From Gammaproteobacteria bacterium (GTDB lineage: Bacteria; Pseudomonadota; Gammaproteobacteria; Ga0077536), in contig JAJFJQ010000066.1 in the NCBI GenBank assembly GCA_021773835.1, forward strand, positions 186,001 to 250,000: a DNA stretch of 64,000 nucleotides. The letters run 5' to 3'. The notes below the pieces were generated by a model that saw only the letters and a list, made by a program, of their open reading frames with translations, was not told where the DNA came from and searched no databases. Below, in pieces: positions 1 to 10,016 of this stretch. The number at the start of each line of letters is the position of its first letter. Position 1 is the stretch's first letter. The translations under genes and the position numbers were made by a program.

Positions 1-99
1 ACTTTAGGAGAGGAAGTGACGACACGGATCGAGCTGGAAGATCAACTCATCATCGCCATGCTTGGTCCTGACTATACGATCCCGGCCGTCAGCCCGTAG
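1..99 (+). CDS. C-terminal fragment of an unidentified protein
   Basis: Frame 1 is open from the window edge to a TAG at 97-99 and encodes 32 residues ending DYTIPAVSP. The start lies outside the window. I do not recognise the family from this short tail. It converges on, and overlaps by 11 bp, the TerB-like gene on the other strand, which is plausible for a compact genome. The reading could be fortuitous because only 32 codons are visible. Confidence 0.4.
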   Translation, partial: TLGEEVTTRIELEDQLIIAMLGPDYTIPAVSP

Positions 100-541
100 G
101 TGCGGCTAGATGCTTGGTCCGAATGTAGTCGCTGTGCGAAATATGCAGTAGGTCCGCAATTTTCCGGACGTAGTACTCTTCGTAATGGTCAAGTTGGTCG
201 TCTGCATAGGCAACCTGCCAGAGTAACTGAATGAGATCGATTTTCTGATCGCGGGTAAATCGCTCGTTCACGATAGACGTAAAATCGTATAACGAAATCG
301 CAGAATCGACGACTTCTTCTGCAGTCGACACCAAATCATCGATCTCATCGCTGGTTAAATTAAAAACGCTTTTTATTGCCCTGCTGATGGCCTCGATTTC
401 GACGGTCGAAACATCATGATCGGCTCGGCTGATTTCCATTAACAACGCCGCACTTGCCAATTCGAGCGAATGCCGCGTCTCGGGCTCATCAGCAAAGCTC
501 GCGACTTGTTGCTCAAACAGTGTCTGCAGCGATTTAAACAT
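89..541 (-). CDS. TerB-like (tellurite-resistance TerB fold) protein
   Basis: This 150-residue soluble, acidic, all-helical protein has the look of the TerB/DjlA-N family: an early segment with LEISRADHDVSTVE-like acidic residues (ALLMEISRADHDVS) and a later repeat of the same pattern (LLWQVAYADDQLDHYEE), both typical of the metal-binding acidic turns of TerB domains. The role of such stand-alone proteins is poorly defined; they are often linked to stress or membrane-associated complexes. The ATG at 541 is preceded on the minus strand by AAGGA about 11 nt upstream. It lies 23 bp downstream of hspQ on the same strand and could be cotranscribed with it. Family assignment is by pattern only. Confidence 0.7.
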   Translation of the reverse strand: MFKSLQTLFEQQVASFADEPETRHSLELASAALLMEISRADHDVSTVEIEAISRAIKSVFNLTSDEIDDLVSTAEEVVDSAISLYDFTSIVNERFTRDQKIDLIQLLWQVAYADDQLDHYEEYYVRKIADLLHISHSDYIRTKHLAAPTG

Positions 542-564
542 CCCAACAATGTCCTTAATTATCC

Positions 565-885
565 TTAATTCAACTTTTCGCGAGGAACGTAGCCATCTTC
601 CGTCGCCTCGCCGAAGAAGCTCGCCATTAGCGGATGGTCAATATCTTCGCGCGAATCGTCTGCCTCAAGATTGCGTTCCGCCACGTAGGTAGTGTGCTCC
701 GCTCCACTGGGTAGAACGTGATACCACGGCGCGTCTTTTGGCGGCCGCGAACGAGCAATTTGCTCATACCACTCATCGTCATTGCTAAATACCGCGTCGA
801 CATTAAACACAACACCACGGTATTCAAACAATTTGTGGCGTACGCGTTGGCCGACGTGGAATTGCGCGAATTTTTCTTTCGCCAT
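565..885 (-). CDS. hspQ: HspQ-type heat shock / hemimethylated-DNA-binding-like protein
   Basis: This 106-residue protein (from MAKEKFAQFHVGQ) matches the YccV/HspQ family in length and motifs: an N-terminal FHVGQRVRHKLFEYRGVV strand, a central DEWYEQIARSRPPKDAPWYHVL segment, and a C-terminal HPLMASFFGE. In enterobacteria HspQ is a heat-inducible factor that modulates Lon-dependent proteolysis; the fold was first described as a hemimethylated-DNA-binding domain. A longer frame to 927 exists, but its first 14 residues are not family-like and would overlap the promoter region of rsmE. The gene is divergent from rsmE, with about 100 bp between start codons. Confidence 0.9.
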   Translation of the reverse strand: MAKEKFAQFHVGQRVRHKLFEYRGVVFNVDAVFSNDDEWYEQIARSRPPKDAPWYHVLPSGAEHTTYVAERNLEADDSREDIDHPLMASFFGEATEDGYVPREKLN

Positions 886-983
886 GGTATTTATCCACAT
901 CAATTCGGTAGATTTACTAAAGATCATTGTATCGGCGAAGGGCTACAATGGCGAATCAATCCGCCGCGCATAAAGAAAATGCG

Positions 984-1709
984 ATGACCCGTATTTATAT
1001 CGACGCAGAACTTTCTACTGACCAAGATGTGGTGTTACCGAGCGCGGCGCGGCGCCACGTTGTACAGGTGTTGCGTTTGAATGAAGGCGCCCCGATCACG
1101 CTATTTAATGGACGCGGTGGCGAGTTCGACGGCGTGATCAAGTCACGTGACCGGCACAGTGCGGTCGTCACAGTAAATCAATTTACCCCTATCGAGCGTG
1201 AATCGCCTTTGTCTATCACGCTAGTTCAAGGGATCTCGCGGGGCGAGCGAATGGATTATACGATTCAAAAGGCAGTTGAACTTGGGGTCGAATCGATTAT
1301 CCCGTTTCAGGCGCTTCGCACGGGCGTTCGCTTATCGGCGGACCGCGCACAGCGCCGCCTCAACCATTGGCGCGGCATCATACGCCACGCCTGTGAACAA
1401 TGCGGTCGAAACCGGCTTCCCAAACTGACAGAAATCCAAAGTCTCGACGAAGTTCTTAGCGCCGACGCTTTCGATGTTCGCATTGTACTTCACCCGAGCG
1501 GAAATCATCACCTAGCGGACCTGGATAATGATATCCAGTCGCTTTTACTTGTAGTCGGGCCGGAAGGGGGTCTCGACGCTACAGAAATCGAACGACTGCA
1601 CGCGGCAGGCTGGCAAAGTTTGGGTCTCGGTCCAAGAGTCCTGCGGACCGAGACGGCTGCGATTACTGCGTTGAGTATTTTGCAAGCCCGCTTTGGGGAC
1701 TTAGGTTAG
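984..1709 (+). CDS. rsmE: 16S rRNA m3U1498 methyltransferase RsmE
   Basis: RsmE methylates N3 of U1498 in 16S rRNA using SAM. The 241 residues from MTRIYIDAEL show an N-terminal PUA-like region (HVVQVLRLNEGAPITLFNGRGGEF) and a C-terminal SPOUT knot with VVGPEGGLDATEIE and LGPRVLRTETAA, the SAM-binding signatures of the family. Upstream in-frame ATGs at 948 (GAAGGG 7 nt before it) and 927 would add residues with no family match; 984 gives the usual length, but 948 has the better ribosome site. It ends 6 bp before the convergent algR stop. Confidence 0.95.
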   Translation: MTRIYIDAELSTDQDVVLPSAARRHVVQVLRLNEGAPITLFNGRGGEFDGVIKSRDRHSAVVTVNQFTPIERESPLSITLVQGISRGERMDYTIQKAVELGVESIIPFQALRTGVRLSADRAQRRLNHWRGIIRHACEQCGRNRLPKLTEIQSLDEVLSADAFDVRIVLHPSGNHHLADLDNDIQSLLLVVGPEGGLDATEIERLHAAGWQSLGLGPRVLRTETAAITALSILQARFGDLG

Positions 1710-1715
1710 TTGGGG

Positions 1716-2441
1716 TCAGCGCAATCGCGCGCGCACTTGGCTGACCAAACGACGTGACACCGGCACGCTCGCATTGCATCCGTGTAGGTTAAGAAAATGA
1801 TTCCCGCTATCATCTTTACTAAGCCCCGCGACGTGTGCGACTGCGACCAGCGCCTTTCTATGGACGCGTACGAATCGTTCGCTAAATTCGCTTTCGAGCG
1901 ACCGTAAGGACTCTTCTATCAGCATCGACCCGTCCTCCCAAATTACGTCGACATAACCGTGGCCGGCTTGGAAATAGAGCACCCGCTCGATCGCGATGAT
2001 GGTCAAATTTCCGTGCACGTGGCCACTCACATGGGTGCGCCGGGCGTCTGCGGAAATCGCCCCTACCTCTCGCGCCTGGGCCGTAGTCAGCACGCGCGCC
2101 TTTTCCAGTGCCTGTTGTAGTCGGCTGGAGCGAATAGGCTTAAGTAAGTAATCGATCGCATTGGCATCGAAAGCGGCCAGCGCGTGCTCGTCGTATGCGG
2201 TAGTGAAAACGACCGCAGGGGGGAATGCCAACCGCGCCAGATGTTGCGCCGTTTCTACACCATCCATACCAGGCATCCGAATATCCAGCAGCACCACATC
2301 CGGATTGGTAGATTCGACGACACGGATGGCCTCGAGGCCATTCTCGGCTTCGGCGACCACCTCGCCGAGTCCGCTATCGGCTACCTGCGCCGCGAGACGC
2401 GAACGCGCAAGCGGTTCATCATCAACGATGACTATTCGCAC
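1716..2441 (-). CDS. algR: LytTR-family response regulator, AlgR type
   Basis: This 241-residue regulator has an N-terminal receiver (acidic DDE at 7-9, phospho-acceptor Asp-53 in LLDIRMPGMDG, Lys in LLKPI) and a C-terminal LytTR DNA-binding domain from about residue 138 (FQAGHGYVDVIWEDG, FVRVHRKALV). In Pseudomonas AlgR controls alginate, twitching and virulence genes together with the AlgZ/FimS membrane kinase. Here it overlaps the 3' end of the kinase gene by 20 bp, so the two are translationally coupled. The gene that usually follows algR in Pseudomonas (hemC) is absent; rsmE converges instead. Which genes it regulates here cannot be read from the window. Confidence 0.92.
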   Translation of the reverse strand: MRIVIVDDEPLARSRLAAQVADSGLGEVVAEAENGLEAIRVVESTNPDVVLLDIRMPGMDGVETAQHLARLAFPPAVVFTTAYDEHALAAFDANAIDYLLKPIRSSRLQQALEKARVLTTAQAREVGAISADARRTHVSGHVHGNLTIIAIERVLYFQAGHGYVDVIWEDGSMLIEESLRSLESEFSERFVRVHRKALVAVAHVAGLSKDDSGNHFLNLHGCNASVPVSRRLVSQVRARLR

Positions 2442-3489
2442 TGTCGAACTCCATCGGGACCGTCACTGTAACGCGATACCGTTCATCTTCCTCATTGATC
2501 TCAAGACCACCTTGGTCGCCGAAATGCGCCAATAAGCGCTGACTTACATTCTCCTGGGCTAAGCGGTTGCCATGGTGATGTCGGGTGGTTGTCTTAGGTA
2601 CCGGATTTTCGATCGATATGCGTATGGTTTGGTCCTCGCAAACTGCTGAGATCTCGATTAGCCCGCCATCCTCGAGTGGTTCAATGCCATGGTAAATCGC
2701 GTTTTCGACAAGCGGCTGCAGCGTCAGCAACGGAATCCGTCCGGATCCGGGAATCGATCCGATATCCCATTTTGTCTGCAAGCGCGCACCAAGACGTAAA
2801 CCTTCAATATTGAGGTAACCACGCACAAGGTCAAATTCCTCCTCAAATGTGACCAGACTACGGACCTCACCCATGCTCGCGCGAAACAGATCCGCAAGGT
2901 CCTCTACCGCCCGCTCGGCGGCGACCGGGTCGGTTCGGGTCAAGCTTGCGATCGTATTCATGCAATTGAATAGGAAATGCGGGCGGATCCGCGCTTGCAA
3001 GGCCTCAAGTCGCGCCTGGGCTTCCGATACGGTACGTAGTTTCCAATGATGCTGCACATAAAAGTAGCGCAACACCAGCGCCCCGACGATAGCGCTGATA
3101 CCAAGCGTACGTGCCAGGAAATCTGTGTGCTGCAAGCCTATAATCGGATCAATACCAGACAACGGATTGACGACCCACCAGGCCAATTCGCTGACCAAGT
3201 ACACCACCAGCAGGATTAAAAAATAGCTCGTCAGCGCGGCGCTGGATTCCGGTAAGCGTTCAAGCCAACGCCGCGTCCAACACAGTGCGGCCGCCGCGGA
3301 AAGCCCAATCCACTGGGTGAACATCGAGACCAGGGAGAGTTGCTCAAGCGCGCTCGCGTTGATGCCGCTCCCGACCAGCGTCAGAATCACCGCAAGCAGT
3401 TCGCCGATGATGACCACACCAAATAATGCGCGAACGCCGCATAAATCAGGCAGAAACAATGCGGGTTTATCGCTGTCTACTGGTGTCAT
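2422..3489 (-). CDS. algZ: Sensor histidine kinase, AlgZ/FimS (LytS-like) type
   Basis: This 355-residue protein has four hydrophobic segments in residues 20-145 followed by a His_kinase domain of the LytS/AlgZ class: H-box with His-171 in RIRPHFLFNCMNT and an N-box with Asn-263 in LQPLVENAIYHG. The C-terminal HATPase ends with a short glycine-poor region, as is normal for this class. It is predicted to phosphorylate the adjacent AlgR-type regulator. It is divergent from argH, the same neighbourhood as in Pseudomonas and relatives. The signal sensed is unknown. Confidence 0.9.
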   Translation of the reverse strand: MTPVDSDKPALFLPDLCGVRALFGVVIIGELLAVILTLVGSGINASALEQLSLVSMFTQWIGLSAAAALCWTRRWLERLPESSAALTSYFLILLVVYLVSELAWWVVNPLSGIDPIIGLQHTDFLARTLGISAIVGALVLRYFYVQHHWKLRTVSEAQARLEALQARIRPHFLFNCMNTIASLTRTDPVAAERAVEDLADLFRASMGEVRSLVTFEEEFDLVRGYLNIEGLRLGARLQTKWDIGSIPGSGRIPLLTLQPLVENAIYHGIEPLEDGGLIEISAVCEDQTIRISIENPVPKTTTRHHHGNRLAQENVSQRLLAHFGDQGGLEINEEDERYRVTVTVPMEFDSANSHR

Positions 3490-3639
3490 CGTTTAACCCT
3501 AGCTTAGCCGTATCCTGCGGCGCCACACCACGCATGCGTACCGTGTCGCGATGATTTAGCGGGCCCCACCGAGAAATACAGCGACTTCTCGGCAGAGGTT
3601 CATAAGATATACTGTAGCGCGACTTAGGCGAGAGCAATA

Positions 3640-5040
3640 ATGAGCCAACAATCAAATTCGGAGAAACCATGGGGCGGACGTTTCAACGCACCGACCGATG
3701 CGTTCGTCGAACGCTTCACCGCCTCGGTTCAATTCGATCAACGCCTTGCTAGCCATGATATTAAGGGATCCATTGCACACGCCCAAATGTTAGCCGATGT
3801 CGAGATCATTACGCGTGATGACTGTAGCAAAATTGTCGACGGACTGACCGCTATCCAGTCTGAAATTTCCGATGGCAATTTTAGTTGGTCGATCGCGCTC
3901 GAGGACGTGCATATGAACATTGAGCACGCACTCGTCGAACGCATTGGTGATGTCGGTAAGAAGCTGCACACCGCGCGCTCAAGAAACGATCAAGTCGCAA
4001 CCGATATCCGCATGTTTCTGCGCGAACAAATTGATGTAATTGTCGCCGGGTTAGAAACGCTGATGACCGAATTGATCGATCTCGCCGAACGCGAAGCGGC
4101 AACGGTTATGCCAGGATATACCCACCTGCAAACCGCGCAACCTATTTCATTCGGCCACCACATGTTGGCATGGTTCGAAATGTTACTACGCGATCGGGAA
4201 CGGTTTCTCGACTGCCGTAAGCGGGTGAATGTCATGCCATTGGGTGCCGGCGCATTAGCCGGAACGAGCTTTCCAATCGATCGATCGAAGTGCGCGGAGT
4301 CGCTCGGCTTCGATTTGCTTGCCGAGAATTCTCTCGACGCCGTAAGTGATAGGGATTTCGCGATAGAGTTTTCTGCACACGGCGCCATGCTAATGATGCA
4401 TTTTTCTCGCATGTCGGAGGAACTTGTGCTGTGGAATTCGCAGCAGTTTTCGTTTATCCAATTAGGTGATGCGTTCTGCACAGGGTCTTCGATGATGCCG
4501 CAGAAAAAAAACCCAGACGTGCCCGAATTGGTACGGGGAAAGTCTGGTCGGGTGTTTGGAAACCTAATGGGCTTGATGACGCTGATGAAATCCCAACCAT
4601 TGGCGTACAACAAGGACAACCAGGAGGATAAAGAGCCCCTATTCGACACCGTGGATACGCTGATTGACTGCATCAAAGCGTTCGGCGATTTGATCCCGAG
4701 CTTGACGATTAATGCTACAGCTATGCGTGAGGCGACCGAGAAAGGCTTTGCCACGGCAACGGATCTCGCGGACTACTTAGTTCGGTCAGGGCTGCCGTTT
4801 CGCGATGCGCACGCCGTTGTTGGATCCGCGGTGCGCCGCGCTATCGATAAAAATTGCGACTTGAGCGATCTAAGCATCGCACAATACCGCGAACTGTATC
4901 CCGCGATGACGGACGAGGTTTATAAAGTGCTGGACATTGACCAGTCACTCAACGCACGCGACCATGTTGGTGGCACCGCACCGGCGCAAGTTCGCGAGGC
5001 TTGTGCACGCGCGCGAAAGCGCTTGAATACTGGCAACTAG
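3640..5040 (+). CDS. argH: Argininosuccinate lyase
   Basis: ArgH cleaves argininosuccinate to arginine and fumarate in the last step of arginine synthesis. The 466-residue product has the full family layout: KPWGGRF at the N-terminus, [14 protein letters not shown] at about 107, [12 protein letters not shown] at about 157, and the superfamily signature [12 protein letters not shown] starting at residue 282, which carries the catalytic serine. Length is normal. A possible -10 TATACT lies at 3607-3612. The gene is divergent from algZ and followed 50 bp later by the AsmA gene. Confidence 0.97.
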   Translation: MSQQSNSEKPWGGRFNAPTDAFVERFTASVQFDQRLASHDIKGSIAHAQMLADVEIITRDDCSKIVDGLTAIQSEISDGNFSWSIALEDVHMNIEHALVERIGDVGKKLHTARSRNDQVATDIRMFLREQIDVIVAGLETLMTELIDLAEREAATVMPGYTHLQTAQPISFGHHMLAWFEMLLRDRERFLDCRKRVNVMPLGAGALAGTSFPIDRSKCAESLGFDLLAENSLDAVSDRDFAIEFSAHGAMLMMHFSRMSEELVLWNSQQFSFIQLGDAFCTGSSMMPQKKNPDVPELVRGKSGRVFGNLMGLMTLMKSQPLAYNKDNQEDKEPLFDTVDTLIDCIKAFGDLIPSLTINATAMREATEKGFATATDLADYLVRSGLPFRDAHAVVGSAVRRAIDKNCDLSDLSIAQYRELYPAMTDEVYKVLDIDQSLNARDHVGGTAPAQVREACARARKRLNTGN

Positions 5041-5090
5041 TCGCGCGATCTGATCAACGCAAGGCTGCCCAAAATTATCAAGGAGATGAC

Positions 5091-8000
5091 ATGAAGGCCA
5101 TTAAAATAATACTCATCCTAGCCATCCTATTGGTGGTGATCGTCGTTGGCGGCGTCACTGCCTTTGTGGCATTTGCAGATCCCAATGATTTCAAAGAGCA
5201 AATTGCTGAGAAAGTGTTCGAGCAAACGGGACGAGCGTTGACCCTAGAAGGCGATCTCGAATGGGCGGTATGGCCCAAAATAAAGCTCAAGGCTGGGCCG
5301 CTCGCCTTAAGCAATGCGCCAGGGTTTGGCGATGAACCGTTTCTGGCTGCAGACGAGTTTCAGGTCGCCGTGGCAACGCTACCATTGTTAAAAAAACAAG
5401 TCGAAATGGATACGGTGAAGCTATATGGCGCGCGCATCAACCTTGCCTCTAACGCCGAAGGCGTGACCAATTGGGCGGACTTAGCGGGAGACGACGCACA
5501 AGAGAAAAAAAGCTCCGGGGATATCGCAACGATCGCGCTCGGCGGGGTCGATATTCAAGACGCAACGATCACTTGGCGCGACGCGGCGAGCGGGCAAAAC
5601 ATCGACATTAGCAAACTCAATGTAAAAACCGGGGCACTCGCGTTCGGCGATCCGATTGCATTCGAAGTGTCATTAGCGGCACTCGCAAATCAACCGGCTA
5701 TCGATAGTGACTTATCCCTCGTCGGCACCGTGTCCTACGACTTGAGCGATGAGAAATACCACGTTGAACCACTGAATCTCGACGTTGCTATGCGCGGTAA
5801 AAACTTACCCGGGGGTAAAGCGACGCTCAAAACCGCCGCCATCGTTGACGTCGACCTGGAAGAAGGGATCGCCAAAATCAGCCAACTCGCACTCAGCGGG
5901 CTCGGCACGGAGCTCAATGGCGACATTGAAGCCATAGACATCGAATCCGATGCGCCCGGTGCACGCGGCGCACTGAGCCTTAAAGGCAGCGACTTGGGCC
6001 TCATCTTCAATGCGCTTGAACTTCCGGTAGCCAAGCAAATCAGCCGTCTCAAAGATCGTGGCTTCAACTTCAGCACGGAATTTGATGCCAACATGCAAAG
6101 CGGCAATGTCAGTGTGCCGAAACTCGAGGCTGCTCTGTTGGGTGCGAACGTCAGCGCCTCCTTGGAAGCTGAACGCGCGAATACGGACAAGCCAGCGGCC
6201 AAAGGAAATCTGTCAGCAAAAGGCCCAGACCTACCCTCGTTGCTTGCCGTGATTGGGCAACTCCAGGGCATGGAGCCAAAGACATTGGAGAACCTCGTTA
6301 ATGTCCTTGGCAAAGCAAAAAGCAAAGGCTTCGATGTTCAAACGAGCTTCGATGCGGACATGAAAAGCGGGCAAATTAACCTGCCGACACTCGAGGCGAA
6401 TCTACTCGGCAATACGATATCGGGTCACGTGGCGTCGGCCGAGACGAGCGGTGATAAGCCGGCATTAAACGGTCAGATCAATGCCTCAGGCCCCGATTTA
6501 CCATCTTTGCTCGCCATTGCCGCGACCTTCCAAGGTGCGGACAGCGGTCTGCACGAGATATCAAAATCGCTCTCCAGTACCTCCAACAAGGCCTTTAAAT
6601 TGAGCAGTAGCTTTTCGACCGACGCCAATAAAGGGATCGTCGATCTGCCAAAACTATCGGCTACCGGACTCGGCCTTGTCATCGACGGCAAATTAAAAGG
6701 TCAGAATATGGATAGCGACAAGGGCACTATCGATGGTCGCCTAACGATCAATGGGGATAAAGTCGGCCCACTATTAACGGCACTCGGACAAAAAGACCTG
6801 GCCAAATCGATCAACGCACTCAATGTCGACGCCGGCATAACAGGCACCATGACCGATATGACCGTGAGCCCGTTAACCCTGGTGGCAAAAGTAACCGGAG
6901 CGGGGCAAAAGAAACCCGTTGACCTCACCCTAACCGCGGGCACTGCACGCGCGAATCTTGATAAAGAAACCTTAACCATCAGCGACCTGTCGTTGAAAGG
7001 ACTCGGCATGAACGTCAAGGGCAATGTCGACGCCACCAAGATAAAGACAGAGCCGGCGTTTACCGGCAAGCTCAATATCCCGATATTCAATCTCCGGCAG
7101 GTATTGATAAGCCTCAATCAGAAATTACCGCCGATGGCGGATACGAAGGCGTTATCTGCGTTTGCGTTCAATACTGAATTTTCCGGTACCAGCAAAAGCA
7201 TTGCTCTAAGCAAACTGAACATGGTGCTTGACCAATCAACCCTCAAAGGCGACCTGGCGATCGCAGATTTTGAAGGCCCCGACATACGCTTCGGCTTAGG
7301 GGTCGATCAAATAAATGCCGACAATTACATGGCACCGACACAGAAAGGCAACGTACGACCAATTACGCCAGAAGCCGCAGCAGCAGGCGCGACGCAGCTA
7401 CCGGTAGAAACGCTCCGCAAAATCAAGATCAAAGGCGATCTCATCGTTGGCAAGCTGCAGATTTCTGGCGCAAAAATGCAGAACGTAAAACTCAGCATCG
7501 ACGCCGCCGGAGGCAGCATCAAGCTAAACCCCATTGCGGCTTCGCTGTATAACGGTAGCTATAACGGCGTGATAGACCTCAATGCGACACAAAAAGTACC
7601 GCGGCTCGCGATCAACACTAAACTAACGGGGGTCAATATCGAACCCTTATTGTTCGATATGACCGGTGACCGGTCGCTGTCTGGCATTGCTAACCTTGGC
7701 ACGAATCTCACCGCGACCGGAAGTAACACCGACGCGCTCAAGAAAAGTCTCAGTGGACCGCTAAATTTTCTCGTTCAAAATGGCGTGTATCGCGGCATCG
7801 ATGTAGCTGCCATGCTCGCGCAAATAGAGGTAATGGTCGAAAGCAAGCGTCCTGGCGCTGTACAGAAAGGCGGTGAGACAAAATTTCAAACGCTGGCCGG
7901 AACAATCAATTTCCAAAACGGCGTTGGCGCCAATAACGATTTACTCCTCGATGGCTCGGGTTTCAAAATTACCGGCAACGGTATTGTCGCCAATTTACAC

Positions 8001-8261
8001 AACGATACGATGAAGTACGATGCGCTGGTCTCGGTGGATTCGGGAACGTCGCAGCGCGGTGAAAGTAACTACAACCTCGGCGGTTACTCGGTTCCGATCA
8101 AGTGCCGCGGTAAACTCGGTGCGGACGCATGTAAACCGGACATTGGTGATATTGTCGCCGAGATCGCCAAATCGGCGGTAACCAAAGAAATCGGCAAAAA
8201 GCTCGAGGACGCAATCGGTGGTGACGCCGGCAAGGCACTCAAAAATCTATTGAACTTCTAA
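5091..8261 (+). CDS. AsmA-family inner-membrane-anchored protein
   Basis: This 1056-residue protein begins with an uncleaved N-terminal membrane helix (residues about 5-26, KAIKIILILAILLVVIVV) followed by the conserved AsmA N-terminal pattern (DPNDFKEQIAEKVFEQTGR, then LEGDLEWAVWP). The rest is long beta-rich repeats and a conserved AsmA C-terminal region (LSGPLNFLVQNGVYRGID, GGYSVPIKCRG). AsmA-like proteins are thought to bridge the periplasm and move phospholipid to the outer membrane. AGGAG at 5081-5085 fixes the start at 5091; a longer frame from 5001 would overlap argH. Residues about 323-570 hold three tandem copies of an ~88-residue module. Confidence 0.92.
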   Translation: MKAIKIILILAILLVVIVVGGVTAFVAFADPNDFKEQIAEKVFEQTGRALTLEGDLEWAVWPKIKLKAGPLALSNAPGFGDEPFLAADEFQVAVATLPLLKKQVEMDTVKLYGARINLASNAEGVTNWADLAGDDAQEKKSSGDIATIALGGVDIQDATITWRDAASGQNIDISKLNVKTGALAFGDPIAFEVSLAALANQPAIDSDLSLVGTVSYDLSDEKYHVEPLNLDVAMRGKNLPGGKATLKTAAIVDVDLEEGIAKISQLALSGLGTELNGDIEAIDIESDAPGARGALSLKGSDLGLIFNALELPVAKQISRLKDRGFNFSTEFDANMQSGNVSVPKLEAALLGANVSASLEAERANTDKPAAKGNLSAKGPDLPSLLAVIGQLQGMEPKTLENLVNVLGKAKSKGFDVQTSFDADMKSGQINLPTLEANLLGNTISGHVASAETSGDKPALNGQINASGPDLPSLLAIAATFQGADSGLHEISKSLSSTSNKAFKLSSSFSTDANKGIVDLPKLSATGLGLVIDGKLKGQNMDSDKGTIDGRLTINGDKVGPLLTALGQKDLAKSINALNVDAGITGTMTDMTVSPLTLVAKVTGAGQKKPVDLTLTAGTARANLDKETLTISDLSLKGLGMNVKGNVDATKIKTEPAFTGKLNIPIFNLRQVLISLNQKLPPMADTKALSAFAFNTEFSGTSKSIALSKLNMVLDQSTLKGDLAIADFEGPDIRFGLGVDQINADNYMAPTQKGNVRPITPEAAAAGATQLPVETLRKIKIKGDLIVGKLQISGAKMQNVKLSIDAAGGSIKLNPIAASLYNGSYNGVIDLNATQKVPRLAINTKLTGVNIEPLLFDMTGDRSLSGIANLGTNLTATGSNTDALKKSLSGPLNFLVQNGVYRGIDVAAMLAQIEVMVESKRPGAVQKGGETKFQTLAGTINFQNGVGANNDLLLDGSGFKITGNGIVANLHNDTMKYDALVSVDSGTSQRGESNYNLGGYSVPIKCRGKLGADACKPDIGDIVAEIAKSAVTKEIGKKLEDAIGGDAGKALKNLLNF
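6057..6800 (+). repeat. Three tandem ~88-residue modules inside the AsmA gene
   Basis: Three related modules start near 6057, 6327 and 6588 (spacing 270 and 261 bp). Each begins with a GF/AF-x-x-x-S/T-x-F-x-x-D pattern, then LPKL/LPTLEA, then GPDLPSLLA in the first two copies and GDKVGPLLTAL in the third. Copies 1 and 2 are clearly the closest pair. This is in-frame duplication of a beta-strand repeat unit rather than a DNA-level satellite. Confidence 0.7.
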
Positions 8262-8389
8262 TCGACGGTTGATCGGTGCTGCGCTGACACCATCAGGGAT
8301 CGCATATCGCTGGACCAAGCGACGATTCACGGTAACGCGCTGGCGCGTATATCAACCTTGGAGCGTAGTGATCGGCAAGGGCGCATAAT

Positions 8390-8965
8390 TTGACCGGTTA
8401 CCTGTCAGTTGTAAGCGTAGGGCTACTCGCGGCGACGCTTGCTTGTAACGCTATTGCGAGCGAGGTCAAGCGGTCCAAAATTACCTTCCATGGCAATGCC
8501 TATCAATACCAGTTCACCATTGAACTGAATGCACCCGTCGACGTGGTACGGGAAATCGTTACAGATTACGAGAACCTCAACCGCATCAACGACGACGTCG
8601 TCAAAAGTGAGATCTTAGAGCACTATGACGAAAGTCGGCTCAAACGACGCATGTGGCTCAACCACTGCGTCCTGGTGTTCTGCTTCGACCTCTACTTTGT
8701 CGAAGACGTTGAAGATCTCGGAGACGGGACGATAACGACCACCGTTATTCCTGCCGAAAGCAACTTCCAGGCCGGATATTCTAAATGGCACATCGACGCC
8801 GTATCTGACACGGTGACCCGAATTTCGGTCGAGGCCGAACAACGACCGGACTTTTGGATCCCCCCTGTGATCGGACCGCTTGTATTTAAGCGTGCATTTA
8901 TGAAAGAGGTTCGCGAAACCGGGATCAAAATTGAACGTGAGGCAAAGCGTGTCGGATCTCAGTGA
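8390..8965 (+). CDS. Secreted SRPBCC (START-like/cyclase-dehydrase) family protein
   Basis: The 191-residue product has an N-terminal signal peptide (hydrophobic VVSVGLLAATLACNAIAS, predicted cleavage after ASA/IAS) and a polyketide-cyclase/START-like domain: FTIELNAPVDVVREIVTDYENLNRIND, a classic ligand-pocket opening seen in RatA/COQ10-like proteins. The TTG at 8390 is the only start downstream of an in-frame TGA at 8369, with AAGGGCG about 8 nt before it. The C-terminal 17 bp overlap mutY. Periplasmic location suggests lipid or hydrophobic-ligand handling, but no specific function can be given. Confidence 0.75.
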   Translation: MTGYLSVVSVGLLAATLACNAIASEVKRSKITFHGNAYQYQFTIELNAPVDVVREIVTDYENLNRINDDVVKSEILEHYDESRLKRRMWLNHCVLVFCFDLYFVEDVEDLGDGTITTTVIPAESNFQAGYSKWHIDAVSDTVTRISVEAEQRPDFWIPPVIGPLVFKRAFMKEVRETGIKIEREAKRVGSQ

Positions 8966-10016
8966 TCGATTGCTTGCGTGGTTCGACCAACATGGACGTC
9001 ACGATCTACCATGGCAACGTGACCCAACCGCTTATCGCGTGTGGGTGTCCGAAATTATGTTGCAGCAAACCCAAGTTGCGACCGTGATCCCCTACTTCGA
9101 ACGCTTTATGCAGCGCTTTGCTTCGGTAGGGGCATTAGCCCATGCCGACATCGACGAAGTTCTGCACCTGTGGTCTGGGCTTGGCTACTACGCACGTGGT
9201 CGTAACCTGCACCGTGCAGCAAACATTGTCGTTGAAGAGCACGCCGGAAAGCTCCCGCGCGAGTTCAATGACCTTATTGCCTTACCCGGGATAGGCCGCT
9301 CAACCGCCGGCGCGATCCTATCGCTGGCCTATGGGGAGCGACATCCGATCCTGGATGGCAACGTCAAGCGCGTCCTTGCCCGTTTTCATGAAGTGGCTGG
9401 TTGGCCCGGGAAGCCTGACGTGCTGCGGCAGCTATGGTCGCACGCGGAGTACCACACCCCAAACAACAGAATCGCAGACTACACCCAGTCGATAATGGAT
9501 CTCGGTGCAACGCTGTGCGTGCGCAGTAAGCCCGACTGTCAAAATTGCCCATTGCAAAGCGACTGTGGCGCCAACAACGCGCAAACTCAAGCACTGTATC
9601 CCGGACGCAAAAAACGCAATCCGTTACCACTTAAGGAAACCCGGTTTGTCATCGCGCGCGCCGGTGATGGATCGACGCTGCTATATAAACGTCCACCAAC
9701 TGGGATCTGGGGCGGCTTATGGAGCTTTCCCGAAATCGAGGCGGAGGACGATGTGGGTTCTTGGTGTCGGGAACACGACCTCCGCCCAACCGGTACGCTC
9801 ATTGAGCACCCCATATTGACCCATACCTTCACTCATTTTCGATTGGCGATAGCGCCGTTCGAATGCGCCGTTGTTGAGAACGGACGTTCAATCATGGATT
9901 CGGATCGATGGCTTTGGTATAACGTGCACGACCCGGCGCGCATTGGCTTGTCAAAACCTGTCCAACAACTGCTGCGGATCGATCCCCACTCAAATGTTGA
10001 AGAGGAATTAATGTGA
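8949..10016 (+). CDS. mutY: A/G-specific adenine glycosylase MutY
   Basis: MutY removes adenine opposite 8-oxoguanine. The protein has the catalytic Glu-35 in [12 protein letters not shown], a helix-hairpin-helix [13 protein letters not shown], the catalytic-region Asp in [12 protein letters not shown], a four-cysteine 4Fe-4S loop (C-x6-C-x2-C-x5-C around [17 protein letters not shown]), and a C-terminal NUDIX-like domain ([11 protein letters not shown]) that reads 8-oxoG. GTG at 8949 with GTGAGG upstream fits the family start better than TTG 8931. It overlaps the preceding SRPBCC gene and the following yggX gene, so the three look cotranscribed. Confidence 0.96.
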   Translation: MSDLSDRLLAWFDQHGRHDLPWQRDPTAYRVWVSEIMLQQTQVATVIPYFERFMQRFASVGALAHADIDEVLHLWSGLGYYARGRNLHRAANIVVEEHAGKLPREFNDLIALPGIGRSTAGAILSLAYGERHPILDGNVKRVLARFHEVAGWPGKPDVLRQLWSHAEYHTPNNRIADYTQSIMDLGATLCVRSKPDCQNCPLQSDCGANNAQTQALYPGRKKRNPLPLKETRFVIARAGDGSTLLYKRPPTGIWGGLWSFPEIEAEDDVGSWCREHDLRPTGTLIEHPILTHTFTHFRLAIAPFECAVVENGRSIMDSDRWLWYNVHDPARIGLSKPVQQLLRIDPHSNVEEELM

